This document shows, one piece after another, positions 10,655-21,097 of a stretch of DNA of 64,000 bases. The position numbers and the translations under genes were made by a program. Below the pieces are notes generated by a model, which was not told where the DNA came from, did not search any database, and saw only the letters and a list, made by a program, of their open reading frames with translations. Where the stretch lies: contig JAGKQI010000101.1 in assembly GCA_018806915.1 (NCBI GenBank), positions 992,001 to 1,056,000 on the forward strand, written 5' to 3'. The DNA comes from Phytophthora colocasiae (lineage: Eukaryota > Oomycota > Peronosporomycetes > Peronosporales > Peronosporaceae). Position 1 is the first letter of the stretch. Every line of letters starts with the position of its first letter.

Positions 10655-12358
10655 CATGAGCACCATGACGAGTCAAATGCCCACCATGTAAGCCTCTTTA
10701 CCCGTTGCAATTGTATCTAATTCCATGCGTAAAATTGCTATGCAAATGCATTAAAAAGCACGCGCGTCAATGCATGTCAGGATCACCAATTAACCCTTAT
10801 GCATGGTGTCATTTGCAGCTTATGTTGCATGTGCGCAACGCCCATCGTGGCAAATGCAGCCAATACGTGTGTGAGTTGTCTCAAGTCGCAAGTGGATGTG
10901 ACCGAGGGCATTCCCAAGGAAGTGATTATCCACCAGTGCCGTGGCTGCATGCGCTGGTCGCGTCCGCCTTGGGTGGCGGCTGAACTCGAGTCCCGCGAAC
11001 TGCTGGCCATGTGCCTGAAGAAGATCAACAATCTAAACCGTGTCAAGCTGATCGACGCCAACTGGATCTGGACGGAGCCCCACTCGCGTCGTCTAAAGCT
11101 TAAGCTTACTGTGCAGAAGGAGGTCATGAGCAAGATGATCATGCAGCAGTCGTTTGTCGTCACCTTTGTGGTGCGCAACCAGCAGTGTGACGCCTGTCAG
11201 GCCTCGTTCGCGAACCAGTCGTGGCGCGCTGTCGTGCAGGTGCGTCAGCGTGTGGACCACAAGCGCACGTTCTTCTTCCTCGAGCAGCTCATTCTGAAGC
11301 ACCGCGCTCACGAGAAAACCACGAACATCGAATCCCACCCGGACGGTGTCGACTTTTTCTTCTCGGAGCGCAACCACGCGCTTCGCTTCGTGGATTTCTT
11401 GCAGGAGTCTGTCCCGATGAAGATGAAGACGGCCAAGAAATTGATTTCCGCTGATAATCACAGCAACACGCACAACTACAAGTTTACGTACGCTGTGGAG
11501 ATTGCACCCGTGTGTAAGGACGACCTGGTGTTGCTACCAGTGAAGTTGGCGCGTATGCTTGGCAATATGTCGAGCCTTTGCCTCGTGCAGTCCGTCACGT
11601 CTTCGATTCACGTTGTTGACCCGTTCACAACGCAAGTCGCTGAGATTGACTCGGAAAAGTACTGGCGGTACCCGTTCCGTGGACTACGATCGATTAAGGC
11701 TATGACGGACTTCACCGTCCTGGACTCGAACCCGCTGGCAATCCCTTCAGGTGGCGGCCGTGCGATCCGTGCGAATCGCAAAACCCGCCTAGCGGATATG
11801 GAAGTTGTTCGTGACGCGGATTTTGGCGTGAATGACACTCGTCTTCGTACTGTGAGTCACCTCGGCATGATCTTGCACGCGGGTGATTCGGCTCGTGGGT
11901 ATGATCTTACGTCTGCCGTCTTCAACGACGCTGATCTAGCCCCACTCGTACAGTCCGGGGTGTCTCTTCCTGATGTGGTGCTAGTGAAGAAGATGTTCCC
12001 GCGCAGGATCCAGAAGCGTGCGCGCAATTGGAAGCTAAAGAAGATGGAGGGTGTGGAGCAGGCTGGTCCAGTTCGTAAGGCAGATCTTTCCAAGGAGGAG
12101 CAGGACTATGAGCAGTTCTTGGAAGACCTTGAGGAAGACAAGGACATGCGTTCTCAGATTGACCTGTACAAGGATGACACCAAGCCGACCAAACCCGCAG
12201 AGGATGACGACGCTATGGAGGAGGACGACGTTGGTGCTCCGGCAGTGGAGCTACACGAATTACTCGATGACTTGGCTATGAAGGAGGATGAGCCCTCGCA
12301 GATTTTGTCTGAGGCCGAAGCTAACCAGACCTCAGCCTGGGAGCTGGAGGAACTGTAA
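10655..12358 (+). CDS. NMD3: NMD3, nuclear export adaptor of the 60S ribosomal subunit
   Basis: NMD3 binds pre-60S subunits and carries the export signal for CRM1. Exon 1 is short (10655-10687, MSTMTSQMPT). An intron of 131 nt with donor GTAAGC and acceptor TTTGCAG joins it to exon 2 at 10819, giving MPTILCCMCATPI in frame. The zinc-binding N-terminal domain shows paired cysteines (LCCMC, TCVSC, QCRGC, then QQCDACQ). The conserved core follows, including SWRAVVQVRQRVDHKRTFFFLEQ and GVDFFFSERNHALRFVDFL. The C-terminal part is highly acidic and the hydrophobic residues there could include the nuclear export signal. Family identity is clear over the whole length. Confidence 0.92.
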
Positions 12359-12599
12359 ATCCGCTGGATGCAATCCCACACTCAACAGTAACTAGATTTC
12401 CTTTTGATGCCTAACATGGTGCGCTTTTTCTTTCGATTTGATTTTTCTACTTTTGCATGTGTACTACTACCTAGTAGCTTCGTTGCCATAATGGGCAGCT
12501 CTCTCCGACGTGTTCATACATGGCAACAACGATGCTTGAAGATGTTTTGTGCAAATTTATTGAGCTATCGCTAGGACGTATCATCGATCACCACACGCC

Positions 12600-14400
12600 T
12601 TAGGTAGCCTCAGGGATCGTCCAGTTGGCCGGCACGGGGCCAATGTCGTTAATGATCTCACGGTGGCAAGACCAGACCAGCTTGATCGCCTCCGGCGTAC
12701 CGATACCGCCAGCGCACGGGTCACCAGCGGGACCGAACCAGTGGTTCTGGGGTGCGCCCGTCGTTCTGGCGCGGATACCGCTGTAGGTCGTACCGTTCAC
12801 GGTGGCCGACAGCACCTCGTTCGTGAAGTGCGGGTCGTTGGAGACCACAGCAGCAGTCAGGTGAGCTTCCATGCGCTCCAGAGCGTCAAGCACCAGCGGC
12901 AGCTCGTTGTCGTCGTACTCGGTAATCACCTGGAACGGGCCGAAGATTTCCGTCGTCACGAGATCGAAGTTCTCGGGCTTGACAAACTCCTTGAGCGGAA
13001 CGAAGATAGCGGTAGGCTTAATAGCGCCATACTTTTCCGGGATCGTATGGTTCTCCAGCTCCTCAGCGCCAAACACAACGCGAGCACCAGGAAGCTTCAA
13101 TAGAGCAGCAGCGTGGTCCAGCATGCGCTTCGTGGTCACCGTCAGCACGGGGCCAATCGTTAGGTCCGACAGCTTTCGTCGCGAAGCGAGCTCAACCAGC
13201 TTCTTCTCAAGGCCAGCCTCCGCCCAGTTCTTGTGCATAAAGAGAACTGACTGTGCCGAGCACTTCTGTCCGGAGCAAGCGTACGCATCCTGGGAATAAC
13301 AAGCAAAACACGGTTAGAATGGATACTCATGGTCAACAAAATGATAATTAAGCAAAACATACCTGGTCAGAAGTCCACGCGACGTAGTCAAAGTCGCTAA
13401 CATCCGGTCCAAGAACCTTCCAGTCAAATCCAGCATCCTCCAGCTTGATGCGGCCGCTCAGGTCCTTCGCAAGCTTCTCGGCGACAGCTTGGGAGCTGCA
13501 AATCATCATCACAGTGCACAAAACATCCGGGTCAGCTACTAAACGTCGGAATAATCTGCCCATACAGTAAACTTACCCAGTGAACAGCGTGTTGCGCGGC
13601 TTGATCTGGAGCAGCAAATCATTCATCACCGCACCGTCCGAGTTGATAAAGTCAACATCGGTCAAAGGCATACCGCACTCGTGCAGCAGACGAAGTGTTT
13701 CCTGCATCACAATGGACACCTTGGAGTCCACCTTGAGCAGCACCTTGTTGCCCATAAAGAGTGCGCCCATCATCTGGAGCACAGGGATCTCAATGGGGAA
13801 GTTGAAAGGCGTGATGAGCGCCACGGGGCCGTACGGCCAGCGGTGGCCATTGCTCGTCTGACCGAGGTGGTCGCCTGGCACACCAAACGATTGCGCCAGG
13901 AAGCGCACCTGGTCGCCAGAGAAGTTCTCAAGGAACTTACCAGTAACCTTGACCTCGTTGCGAGCCTGAAAGTAGCTCTTGGGCGACGTACGCTGCACCA
14001 ATTTGGCAAAGTAGTCGGCCACCTTCTCCTCGCGGAACAGAGAGCCAGCCTTAGCACAGATCTCACCGTACATGACATAGCGCTCCACATTCTTTAGCGG
14101 GTTGTGCAGTCCGTGCTTGGGGCAGCTGGTCATGCTCTCCACAAAAGGCGCGAGCTCGTCCTTCTGCGTGAGTGGCATCGTCATGAAGGCCTCACCGTTC
14201 AGCGGGTCCAGGATGGTCTCCGTCTTGGCGGTTTTGGTCCACTTGCCATTCACCAGGTTGAAGCCGTCGGTGGGGTTGGCACCGCTGAAGTCCGGGTCGA
14301 CGGTGGCGAAGGACGGCAGCGACGACATGGCGCGCGAGGCGCTCAGGGCACGACGCGAGACGAGCGTAGAAGCCGCGCGCAGAGAACTGGAGCGCAGCAT
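12600..14400 (-). CDS. P5CDH: Delta-1-pyrroline-5-carboxylate dehydrogenase (ALDH12 type), mitochondrial
   Basis: Oxidises pyrroline-5-carboxylate/glutamate semialdehyde to glutamate with NAD+, the second step of proline breakdown. The sequence closely follows the plant ALDH12A1 pattern: ATVDPDFSGANP, ILDPLNGEAF, CPKHGLHNPLKNVERYVMYG, GHRWPYGPVALITPFNFP, LKVDSKVSIVMQ, then after introns AGFDWKVLGPD, the catalytic cysteine in YACSGQKCSAQS, TEIFGPFQV and GAPQNHWFGPAGDP near the end. Two introns lie at about 13290-13361 and 13495-13576. The ATG at 14400 starts an Arg/Ser-rich segment (MLRSSSLRAASTLVSRRA) typical of a mitochondrial presequence. The frame also contains an ATG at 14508, which would add about 36 residues. 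Similarity to plant ALDH12 rather than ALDH4 is notable but common in stramenopiles. Confidence 0.93.
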
Positions 14401-15060
14401 CTCAAGTATCTTCTGTCTGACGAGGCTTGAGACAAATTCCGATATGAGCCGCTGCAGTGAGAGCCGCTGGATGCCAGCAGTGCAAAACTTCGACGACGTC
14501 ACTGTCATTGTTGTGAGGTCAAAGTTTGAACCAAATTAATATAAAGATGAAATAAATTTATAAAGTAGATAATTAGTTGTTTTGGGGAAATAATCTTCTT
14601 TGAAGTGAAATCTATTAAAACGATACATTTAATTCTACAGGTTGTTTAGACGTGGCCCACACACTTCGTGTGCTCCACACCATGTTTAGACGGCAACTTC
14701 AACAGAAAAAGGTCTACTGTTATGCCCGAATGGCGAGCGCGCTGTACGCTGCGATAAGGGGAGACGGCATACCAGCCAGCAACTTGCTGCTATTACATGT
14801 CTGAAGGTAGACGGACTGTGCTGCGTCGGCTGTTTCTGTTCCTGGCGGTTCTTAGGGCTCTGGTGGTGGCTGTCGGTGTTGGTGTTGAAGTTGCTTCGAT
14901 GGGCAGTGTCGTTGATAAATAGTATGTGTGGTGCGAATGCATACGTGGCGGTCCTCTGTCTCCAGCTTGCTTTAGTGCGTGCATGCTTAACCTGGGGGCC
15001 TTTTGTACCTGTGAGTGTTGTACTTGTCGAGGACACGCGTAATACTTGCGAGGAGGCTCA

Positions 15061-15305
15061 TGAGCTACGAGATCTCTGCGATGGCAGCAAGAACGTGAGC
15101 GGGAAGCCCCACGACGGCGCAACGGCGGCCGACGGCACCTCGCCGCACTAGCTCCTTCCTACTTTCCTCGTCCACCTGACTGCTGTTATCGTATTTGCTG
15201 CAGTCGACTCGGCTGTCGGGGGTTGGCACGTCGTGGACCTGTACTGGTAGCTTAGTATGTAGCTGGAATTTGGACTCGCATTGACTTCGGTGGTGATCAT
15301 GGCTG
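15061..15305 (-). repeat. Left internal arm of inverted repeat (KELVRRGAVGRRC unit)
   Basis: Read on the minus strand this segment encodes LHTKLPVQ...DEESRKELVRRGAVGRRCAVVGLP. It aligns at roughly 85% identity over its last 110 bases with the plus-strand arm at 16858-16972. The two arms point outward. Confidence 0.6.
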
Positions 15306-16737
15306 CTTGAACTGCTCTTGAGGCGGATAATTACGAACTGATGCAGTGTTTCGGAGGGTCGGTGGCTTTGGACAGCCTTGTACGGGCGCATCTTTCTGAA
15401 GAATGGTTCAATCTAGAGGTGACGAAAGTAGCTGACGAATGTGGAGGCAACGTTCGACAGTCCGTGCGACTTGAGGTGTAGATCTACGCGTCGTTCATGC
15501 GGCGTTGACGAAGTGGCAATTGCCGCTGTGGCAACGATACGAATGCGTCTTAGCACAACTTGAATTCTGCCAAAAGTGGACGGAAAGCAGTGCAGGTACT
15601 TGTAGACGAAGACTTTCCGTCGGAACCAATAATGGTTCGTCATGATTCATCATGACTCATTGGAGCTTTCACCGAAATAGTAATGAATACAAATACGATT
15701 CCAACCACGTTCTAGTACCTACTGGTACTACCAGTCCGATAGCCGTCGTGACTTGCTTCAATCGGTCGAGGTGAGCGGTACGCCAGCAAACGTAGTATTG
15801 GCAGCAGCAGCCTTTTTGATGTCTCGGTGGTGGCGCCGCGAGCGCATGGGTGCACCAGCAGTGTAACGACATTCCGCTATGTTGCCACCCAAGAAGGCCG
15901 GCTCTGACGTCAGTGGCCAAGCAGTAGCACTGGAAGCAACGTGCAGTTGCCAACTGCCGTGGACGCAGCTTGCAGGCCTCAAAGGTGACTTGGTCATAAA
16001 GCTTGGTGAGCATTAGTCGCGAGTCGCGACTGTTTCGCACGTACGCGCCCGCTTGCCACTGAAGAGGCGCCACGCCGGAATCTGGTCACCATGCGCATGC
16101 CTGTCTTCCACGCATGTTTTGCTACACCAGCGGTTGGACCAGCCAAGCATTGCACGCCATCGCCGATGTTAAACGGCTAGTGCAGCGCGTAAGTTGCGTG
16201 GACAGCGACCAGAGCGCGGTCTGCCCCGATCGTTTCTCGGTTGAGCGCGCCAGAATGTCCCAAACACGTTCCGACTTGCGTACGAGAGCTCGAACAGTCC
16301 GAGTCGGACTACGACTTGGAGCACGAAGGTATCCGTCAACAGCTCTGCCGCACACACGCGATCTTATCCATGTAACGGTGGACAACTCTTGCTTCAATGT
16401 AGTCTGTACCTGGTCCAGGAGGCTCCAGAGTCTGGAGTCCAGACACTGCCAGTGCCAGTGGCACCGGTGCCGTGCGCTTCTACTCCATTCCTCTAATTGC
16501 TGACAACACGGCAGTACCAAGCGTTTCCCGGGACTCACGATCGTACTGGTCTGGCTTGCCATCATTCGAACAACAGCCAGCAACGCCCCGAAGGTCTCAG
16601 CGTTCTTGAAACCACAGACAAAAGCGACTTAGCGCAACAACGAACCATTAGTGCTTTCGCGACCGCACGAACAAGCCAGCTACCGCCCGTGGGCAGATCA
16701 CTTCTCGTTTACCCGCCTCAAGAGCATTATCCTTGTA

Positions 16738-16972
16738 GTCATGATCACCATCGAAGTCGGCCCGTGCCAGCCCAATATGCTGCATACCAAGCTACCGGTA
16801 CAACATGTTCCAACCACTCCAACCACCCCAAACTTGACAAGCTACAACAGCCACCAAGTGGATGAAAAGAACAGGAAGGAGCTGGTGCGGCGAGGTGCCG
16901 TCGGCCGCCGCTGTGCCATCGTGGGGCTGCCTGCTGATGTCCTTGCTGCCCTCGCAGAGATCTCGGAGATCA
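16738..16972 (+). repeat. Right internal arm of inverted repeat (KELVRRGAVGRRC unit)
   Basis: Plus-strand counterpart of the arm at 15061-15305. It encodes LHTKLPVQ...DEKNRKELVRRGAVGRRCAIVGLP. I do not recognise the peptide. Its conservation between the arms suggests either a duplicated gene fragment captured in the element or a once-coding part of the element. Confidence 0.6.
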
Positions 16973-17170
16973 AATGGTGAGCTGACAGCAGTAACGTTGA
17001 CAAACAGCACTTGCAGACACAAAAGGCCTCTGACACAGGCAGAAACCTTCTCGACCGCTTGTATACACTCGCGCGCAGCTATTTATCTCCACAACGACAA
17101 CACCATTATTCGCCGCCAACGAAGCCATTTCAACAACAACCAGATCCGTCCAAGGAAGACGCTGCTCAAG

Positions 17171-17263
17171 TTGAAGTTAACATGGTGTGTGCACCACGTC
17201 AAATCAACCTCTGTAACGACATATTGAAGTTAACATGGTGTGTGCACCACGTCAAATCAACCT
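17171..17263 (+). repeat. 53-bp tandem duplication at right end of the inverted-repeat element
   Basis: The 40 bases at 17171-17210 are repeated at 17224-17263 with a period of 53 bp. Each copy contains the element's right terminal repeat (ending ...GACGTGG-related sequence and CAACCT), so the terminus itself is duplicated. Confidence 0.85.
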
Positions 17264-17463
17264 ATATAACGCTTTACTCGCTGGCACGACAAAACAGACT
17301 AAACTATAGACTACTTTATATTATTCTGAAACATGATATTATCATTATTTTGATGAATGAATGTAATTTAGTGTTGACAAACACTCATGGAGCACTTCAA
17401 CGACAAGCACTCTCTGATGTATCTATCGTAGTAAATCTAACTGGAATGGACATTACGTCGCTG

Positions 17464-19225
17464 CTAATGCAAGCATATATGTACAAGACCTGTTTGTGCG
17501 GCTATGGCGGTCGAATCCAGCGCTTCTTGCTGTTTCTTGTCCCACATGAGCGAGCTGCGAGGGTCAGTGCGCGCCGTCCGGCGTTTGTGAAGTGCACGCA
17601 AGTCATTGGTATCCCCGCTCAGCACTACTACGAGGCACGAATTTTCAGGCAAGCTGGTCTTGATCTTCTGCATGTACGCCACGATCTCTGAACGTTTGGC
17701 TCCACGAATACGTGCCCAGGTTAGATGCGGCGGAAACCCTGTCGTCAGTTGATGAACGACTGTTTGAACGACTTCAGCTGGTTCTTCGCGGGGAATGATG
17801 CAAGCCACACCGCCACTCAGCGACCGGCAGGCGCGCTGTGAGTCAACAATTAGCACCGATTTCTTGGCTCGAGCCATTTCGTTCACCACTTTCTTCTGCT
17901 TGTACTCGTGCTCAATGCTGGGAAACGTTGGTCCGTGCTTGATCTTGAGCTGAGCTAGCTGCAGTGTAGCTACAGCATCTTCCACACTACAATGGCCATC
18001 AGTGCCCGTCTGGATTGCACGATTCAGAAATTGGCTCGTTAAAAATCGCAATGCAGAGCGGAAAGGAGGTCCTTTGGGGTGCGGATACATGCACACGGTA
18101 TCGATTACCCGCCGGTGTAGCACCCGGAGCGCTTGGAGATCATTTTCAATTGAGTGGCCAACCAAAATTGCTTCTGCTGGGACAAGGGCCAGAAATTTGT
18201 CTTGGATATCGGCCAGGCGCATGGTCGTGGCCTCCATAATTTCGCACGTAATACCTGAGTACTGCGTGCAGTAATCCACGATGGGGTTCTTTGGGCGCAC
18301 GTACTCATCCAGCAGAATTTTCTCACTTGCGTCAACCAGTGTGAGGCGCGTGAGCTCCACGCCTTTTGTGGTACGGCACATTTCGCAGTCAATGGCAAGC
18401 AAAAGCTGCTCGGATGACCGCGTCTCTCCGGCTGGCAACGGCTTTGTCGATACATAATCCACTGCAGCCTTTGCATCTTCAAATGGGATTGATGGCAGAT
18501 GCACCTTCAGCTCTTCCGGTGACAACACGTAGAACTCAGCACTTGGCTTGGATGTTTCTGTTATCATCAACAAAACACACAGAAGCGTCAGTATTTAATC
18601 CACCTATCACCGTATTGCAGTTAGCGCACCTCCGGAGCTCTTCTTAAACTTCTTAATCTTCTTCTTGATTGCTTTCTTTGCGGCATGTTTCTCCTTTTCA
18701 ATGTCGCGCTTGGACACAGGAATCTTTAGCAAAGTGGCATCGCATCGTGGAATACTGTCGCCATCGGACAATCGACTGAGGAACTGATAGTCACATTCTA
18801 AACCTTCCAGCAAAGGAACCTCCTTGACACTAACAGCAGCAGCAGTAGTTTCGTTATTAGCTGCTGCTCCCTCACTTTCAGCTGAAGTCGTCTCTTGCTG
18901 TTCCTGTGGTCGAAAATCCTCCACTTCCTCGCAGACGAACAGCACTGTGTACTTCAAATCCGTCTGGATGCTTCCTAGTAAATGGTCCATCAATGCATCA
19001 CGAATTTCCTATGACAACAACTCCATCATCAGTCCAAATGCTACATGAGCCCGACAAGATGCAGCTAATACGCACTGTGAGAGGAATAGTCTTGTCTTTC
19101 CTGGCCACCAGCTCATCAAGACTATTGCGGAGTAAACTGTCGGCCACTTCTTCAATACTACGCTTGCTTCCACGCGACGTAGCAGCAGAATCTTCAGCCG
19201 ACGACGTCGACGCTGTTCCAGCCAT
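17464..19225 (-). CDS. REX1/REXO-type 3'-5' RNA exonuclease (DEDDh)
   Basis: Exonuclease-T superfamily enzyme, probably acting in rRNA/tRNA/snRNA 3' trimming in the nucleus. Three exons are evident. Exon 1 starts at 19225 (MAGTASTSSAEDSAATSRG). Exon 2 (about 18628-19008) has the NLLF-like DHLLGSIQTDLKYTVLFV and a Lys-rich basic tract that may be a nuclear signal. Exon 3 has the nuclease domain. All DEDDh motifs are present: LAIDCEMC (Exo I), GHSIENDLQALR (Exo II) and GHCSVEDAVATLQL (Exo III). Introns have clear GTGCGT donors and CATAG/AACAG acceptors. A C-terminal extension of about 130 residues follows the nuclease domain. Which REX paralogue this corresponds to cannot be decided from sequence alone. 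Confidence 0.88.
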
Positions 19226-20084
19226 TCCCTATGCGAATGTGCTTACTTTATTGCTCTAAATGCGCTTTGATTGGCTGAAATTAATATAATCCTGAAAACC
19301 ATACAAAAAATCTGTCATAACTGGAAGTGACGAATACATTTGAGGTCGAGTCCACGCAATGGGGGAGTGCATGAGGCGTCCACTGCAGCGTTCAAGTGAG
19401 GGCTTGGAGCTTATCCTTTCTTTCATCTAAGCATTGCAGAGGGGTGAGAGATGTATGGAACTGTGCAGCGCTTTGCAGTGTCGGAGGCGGTGAAGTTTCG
19501 GTTGCCGGTTGGTTTTGGCGAGCCAAGTGTGTGGGGTGTTGGTGCCTCAACGTCCCTCGGAATCTTGATGGGGAGTTTCAAGGCACTACCTTCTCATTGT
19601 AAGGGGGGACGTATAGAAACAACACTCGAGTTCGAGTCAGTGGCGTGCTGCTTTGCTTTATGTTGCTGCTCGGACTCGAGAGAGCCTTGCAAGGTCGCGG
19701 AGGTGGAGGATTGACCTTCGTGCTCAAAGGGGGTTCATACAGATAGCAGTCTCTCAGCCTCCATGCCTATCATGAAGGAAGAGAGAGGGTCTTTTTGACA
19801 GAGGACCTGGTTGTTATCACTGCATATTTTTTCATTCGTGTGCCAGCATCCCCGCAACCTGCTCTTCAGAGCACCACGCCATAGTCTTTCGTCGCAATGT
19901 TACTGAACAGCATTCCACCGTCAGCCTCACTAGTCCGGCGTTTCCTCGCGTGGCATGAGCTACCTAGAATCTTTAGTAATCCGATCCAGTATTACTACTA
20001 CCTACTAGTAATAATTTGCAGCTCTTTCCTATTTTTATCCAATCACACCGTCACGTTAGCCATCTAGCAATAAGTCTGACAACC
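19226..20084. other. Intergenic region upstream of HUS1
   Basis: About 860 bp between the divergent REX-type exonuclease and HUS1. Short open frames here have no recognisable features. A small hairpin (TATTACTA...TAGTAATA, about 19990-20013) lies roughly 75 bp before the HUS1 start. An ATCCAATCA box near 20037 may be a CCAAT element. Confidence 0.5.
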
Positions 20085-20954
20085 ATGCGCTTCCGCGGGA
20101 CGTTGGCCAAGGACGCGCTGGCTGTGCTGCTGGACGTGGCACAATCCTTCGCCCGCTTGGGCTCTCAGAGCAGTGCAAAGACCATCTGCGTGTTCACATT
20201 AACCCCTGAGACAATCTCCATCGCATTGAAAAGCGGCGGCGCCGAAGAGCTTCAGAGCTTCGCCCGCCTGCAGACTGCGCGGCTTTTCCACGACGTCGTA
20301 GTGCAGTCCCGAGCCGAGAACCACATCGGATTCCAGTGTGATATACGCCATTTTCAGCAAGCGCTAGCTTCGGGAAAAGATGCCAGCGCCGTCATGTTGC
20401 GGCTGCTTAAACGCGACGGCAGCAACTTCCTGTGCCTGAGGACCAGAGCTGTGGACATCGACATCGTGCAGAGCATCCCCATCGAGGTGTTGGCCATGAC
20501 TACTGTAGAGCACTACAGAGAGCCCAGTGTTCCGGCCCCGCAGATTGCAATTGAAATGCCACCACTACGCGCGCTTCGCAGTATCGTGGACAGACTCAAG
20601 ATCATGCACAAGACAATGACAGTGGAAGCCAGCAAAACCGGCACACTTATTCTACGCATTGACACTCTCCCGCTTACATTGCAGACTTTGTTCGCACACT
20701 TGAGATATCGAGATGATTTAATTGATGAGGAGGATGAGGACGAGGAAGATGAGGAGAGACGGAGACAACAGCTTTCGTCAAGTGTGACAGTTGATAGTAA
20801 AGTGCTGAGTAAAGCCATTCTGGTAGACGGCCAGTCGACGGACTCTGTGCTGTGTTGCATTACCGAAAACAGGGCGATGGTGCTGCACTCTATCCTCGTC
20901 GACTCGTTCGGGTCATTCACGTGCTATATACCAGTTCTCACACCCGATCTTTAA
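20085..20954 (+). CDS. HUS1: HUS1, subunit of the 9-1-1 checkpoint clamp
   Basis: HUS1 forms a PCNA-like ring with RAD9 and RAD1 that is loaded at DNA damage and helps activate ATR signalling. The single-exon product is 289 residues, the usual HUS1 length. The start MRFRGTLAKDALAVLLDVAQSFARLG and the segments VFTLTPETISIAL, NHIGFQCDIRHFQQAL, ASAVMLRLLKRDG-NFLCLRTR and QSIPIEVL match the family. An acidic loop (DEEDEDEEDEERR) interrupts the C-terminal half. The open frame begins at 20016, but the ATG at 20085 gives the family N-terminus. TELO2 and HUS1 in the same window both belong to PIKK/checkpoint pathways; adjacency is probably chance. Confidence 0.88.
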   Translation: MRFRGTLAKDALAVLLDVAQSFARLGSQSSAKTICVFTLTPETISIALKSGGAEELQSFARLQTARLFHDVVVQSRAENHIGFQCDIRHFQQALASGKDASAVMLRLLKRDGSNFLCLRTRAVDIDIVQSIPIEVLAMTTVEHYREPSVPAPQIAIEMPPLRALRSIVDRLKIMHKTMTVEASKTGTLILRIDTLPLTLQTLFAHLRYRDDLIDEEDEDEEDEERRRQQLSSSVTVDSKVLSKAILVDGQSTDSVLCCITENRAMVLHSILVDSFGSFTCYIPVLTPDL

Positions 20955-21097
20955 GGGAACTACAGTAAAAAAATTTTGATAATAATTCGGCGCTGCAAAG
21001 GTGTATATAGTAGTGACAAGGTGCGATGATGATAATGCCGATGTAGCTTGTTGAAACTTTCTTGGTGGAAATATTACTCAAAAAACGTTGTAACCCA

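Larger units (their letters stand above)
14639..17263. mobile_element. Degraded DNA-transposon or fold-back element with terminal inverted repeats
   Basis: The left end (from 14639) and right end (to 17210, repeated to 17263) are related as inverted repeats. Both begin AGGTTG-N-TT-N-GACGTGG and continue with CACACCATGTT and then AACTTCAA, with small insertions on the left. Inside, two long arms of opposite orientation (about 15061-15305 on minus and 16738-16972 on plus) encode related peptides with KLPVQ and KELVRRGAVGRRC. No intact transposase frame is visible and no clear target duplication was found, so the superfamily is unknown. The many short ORFs inside look like decayed sequence. Confidence 0.5.
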
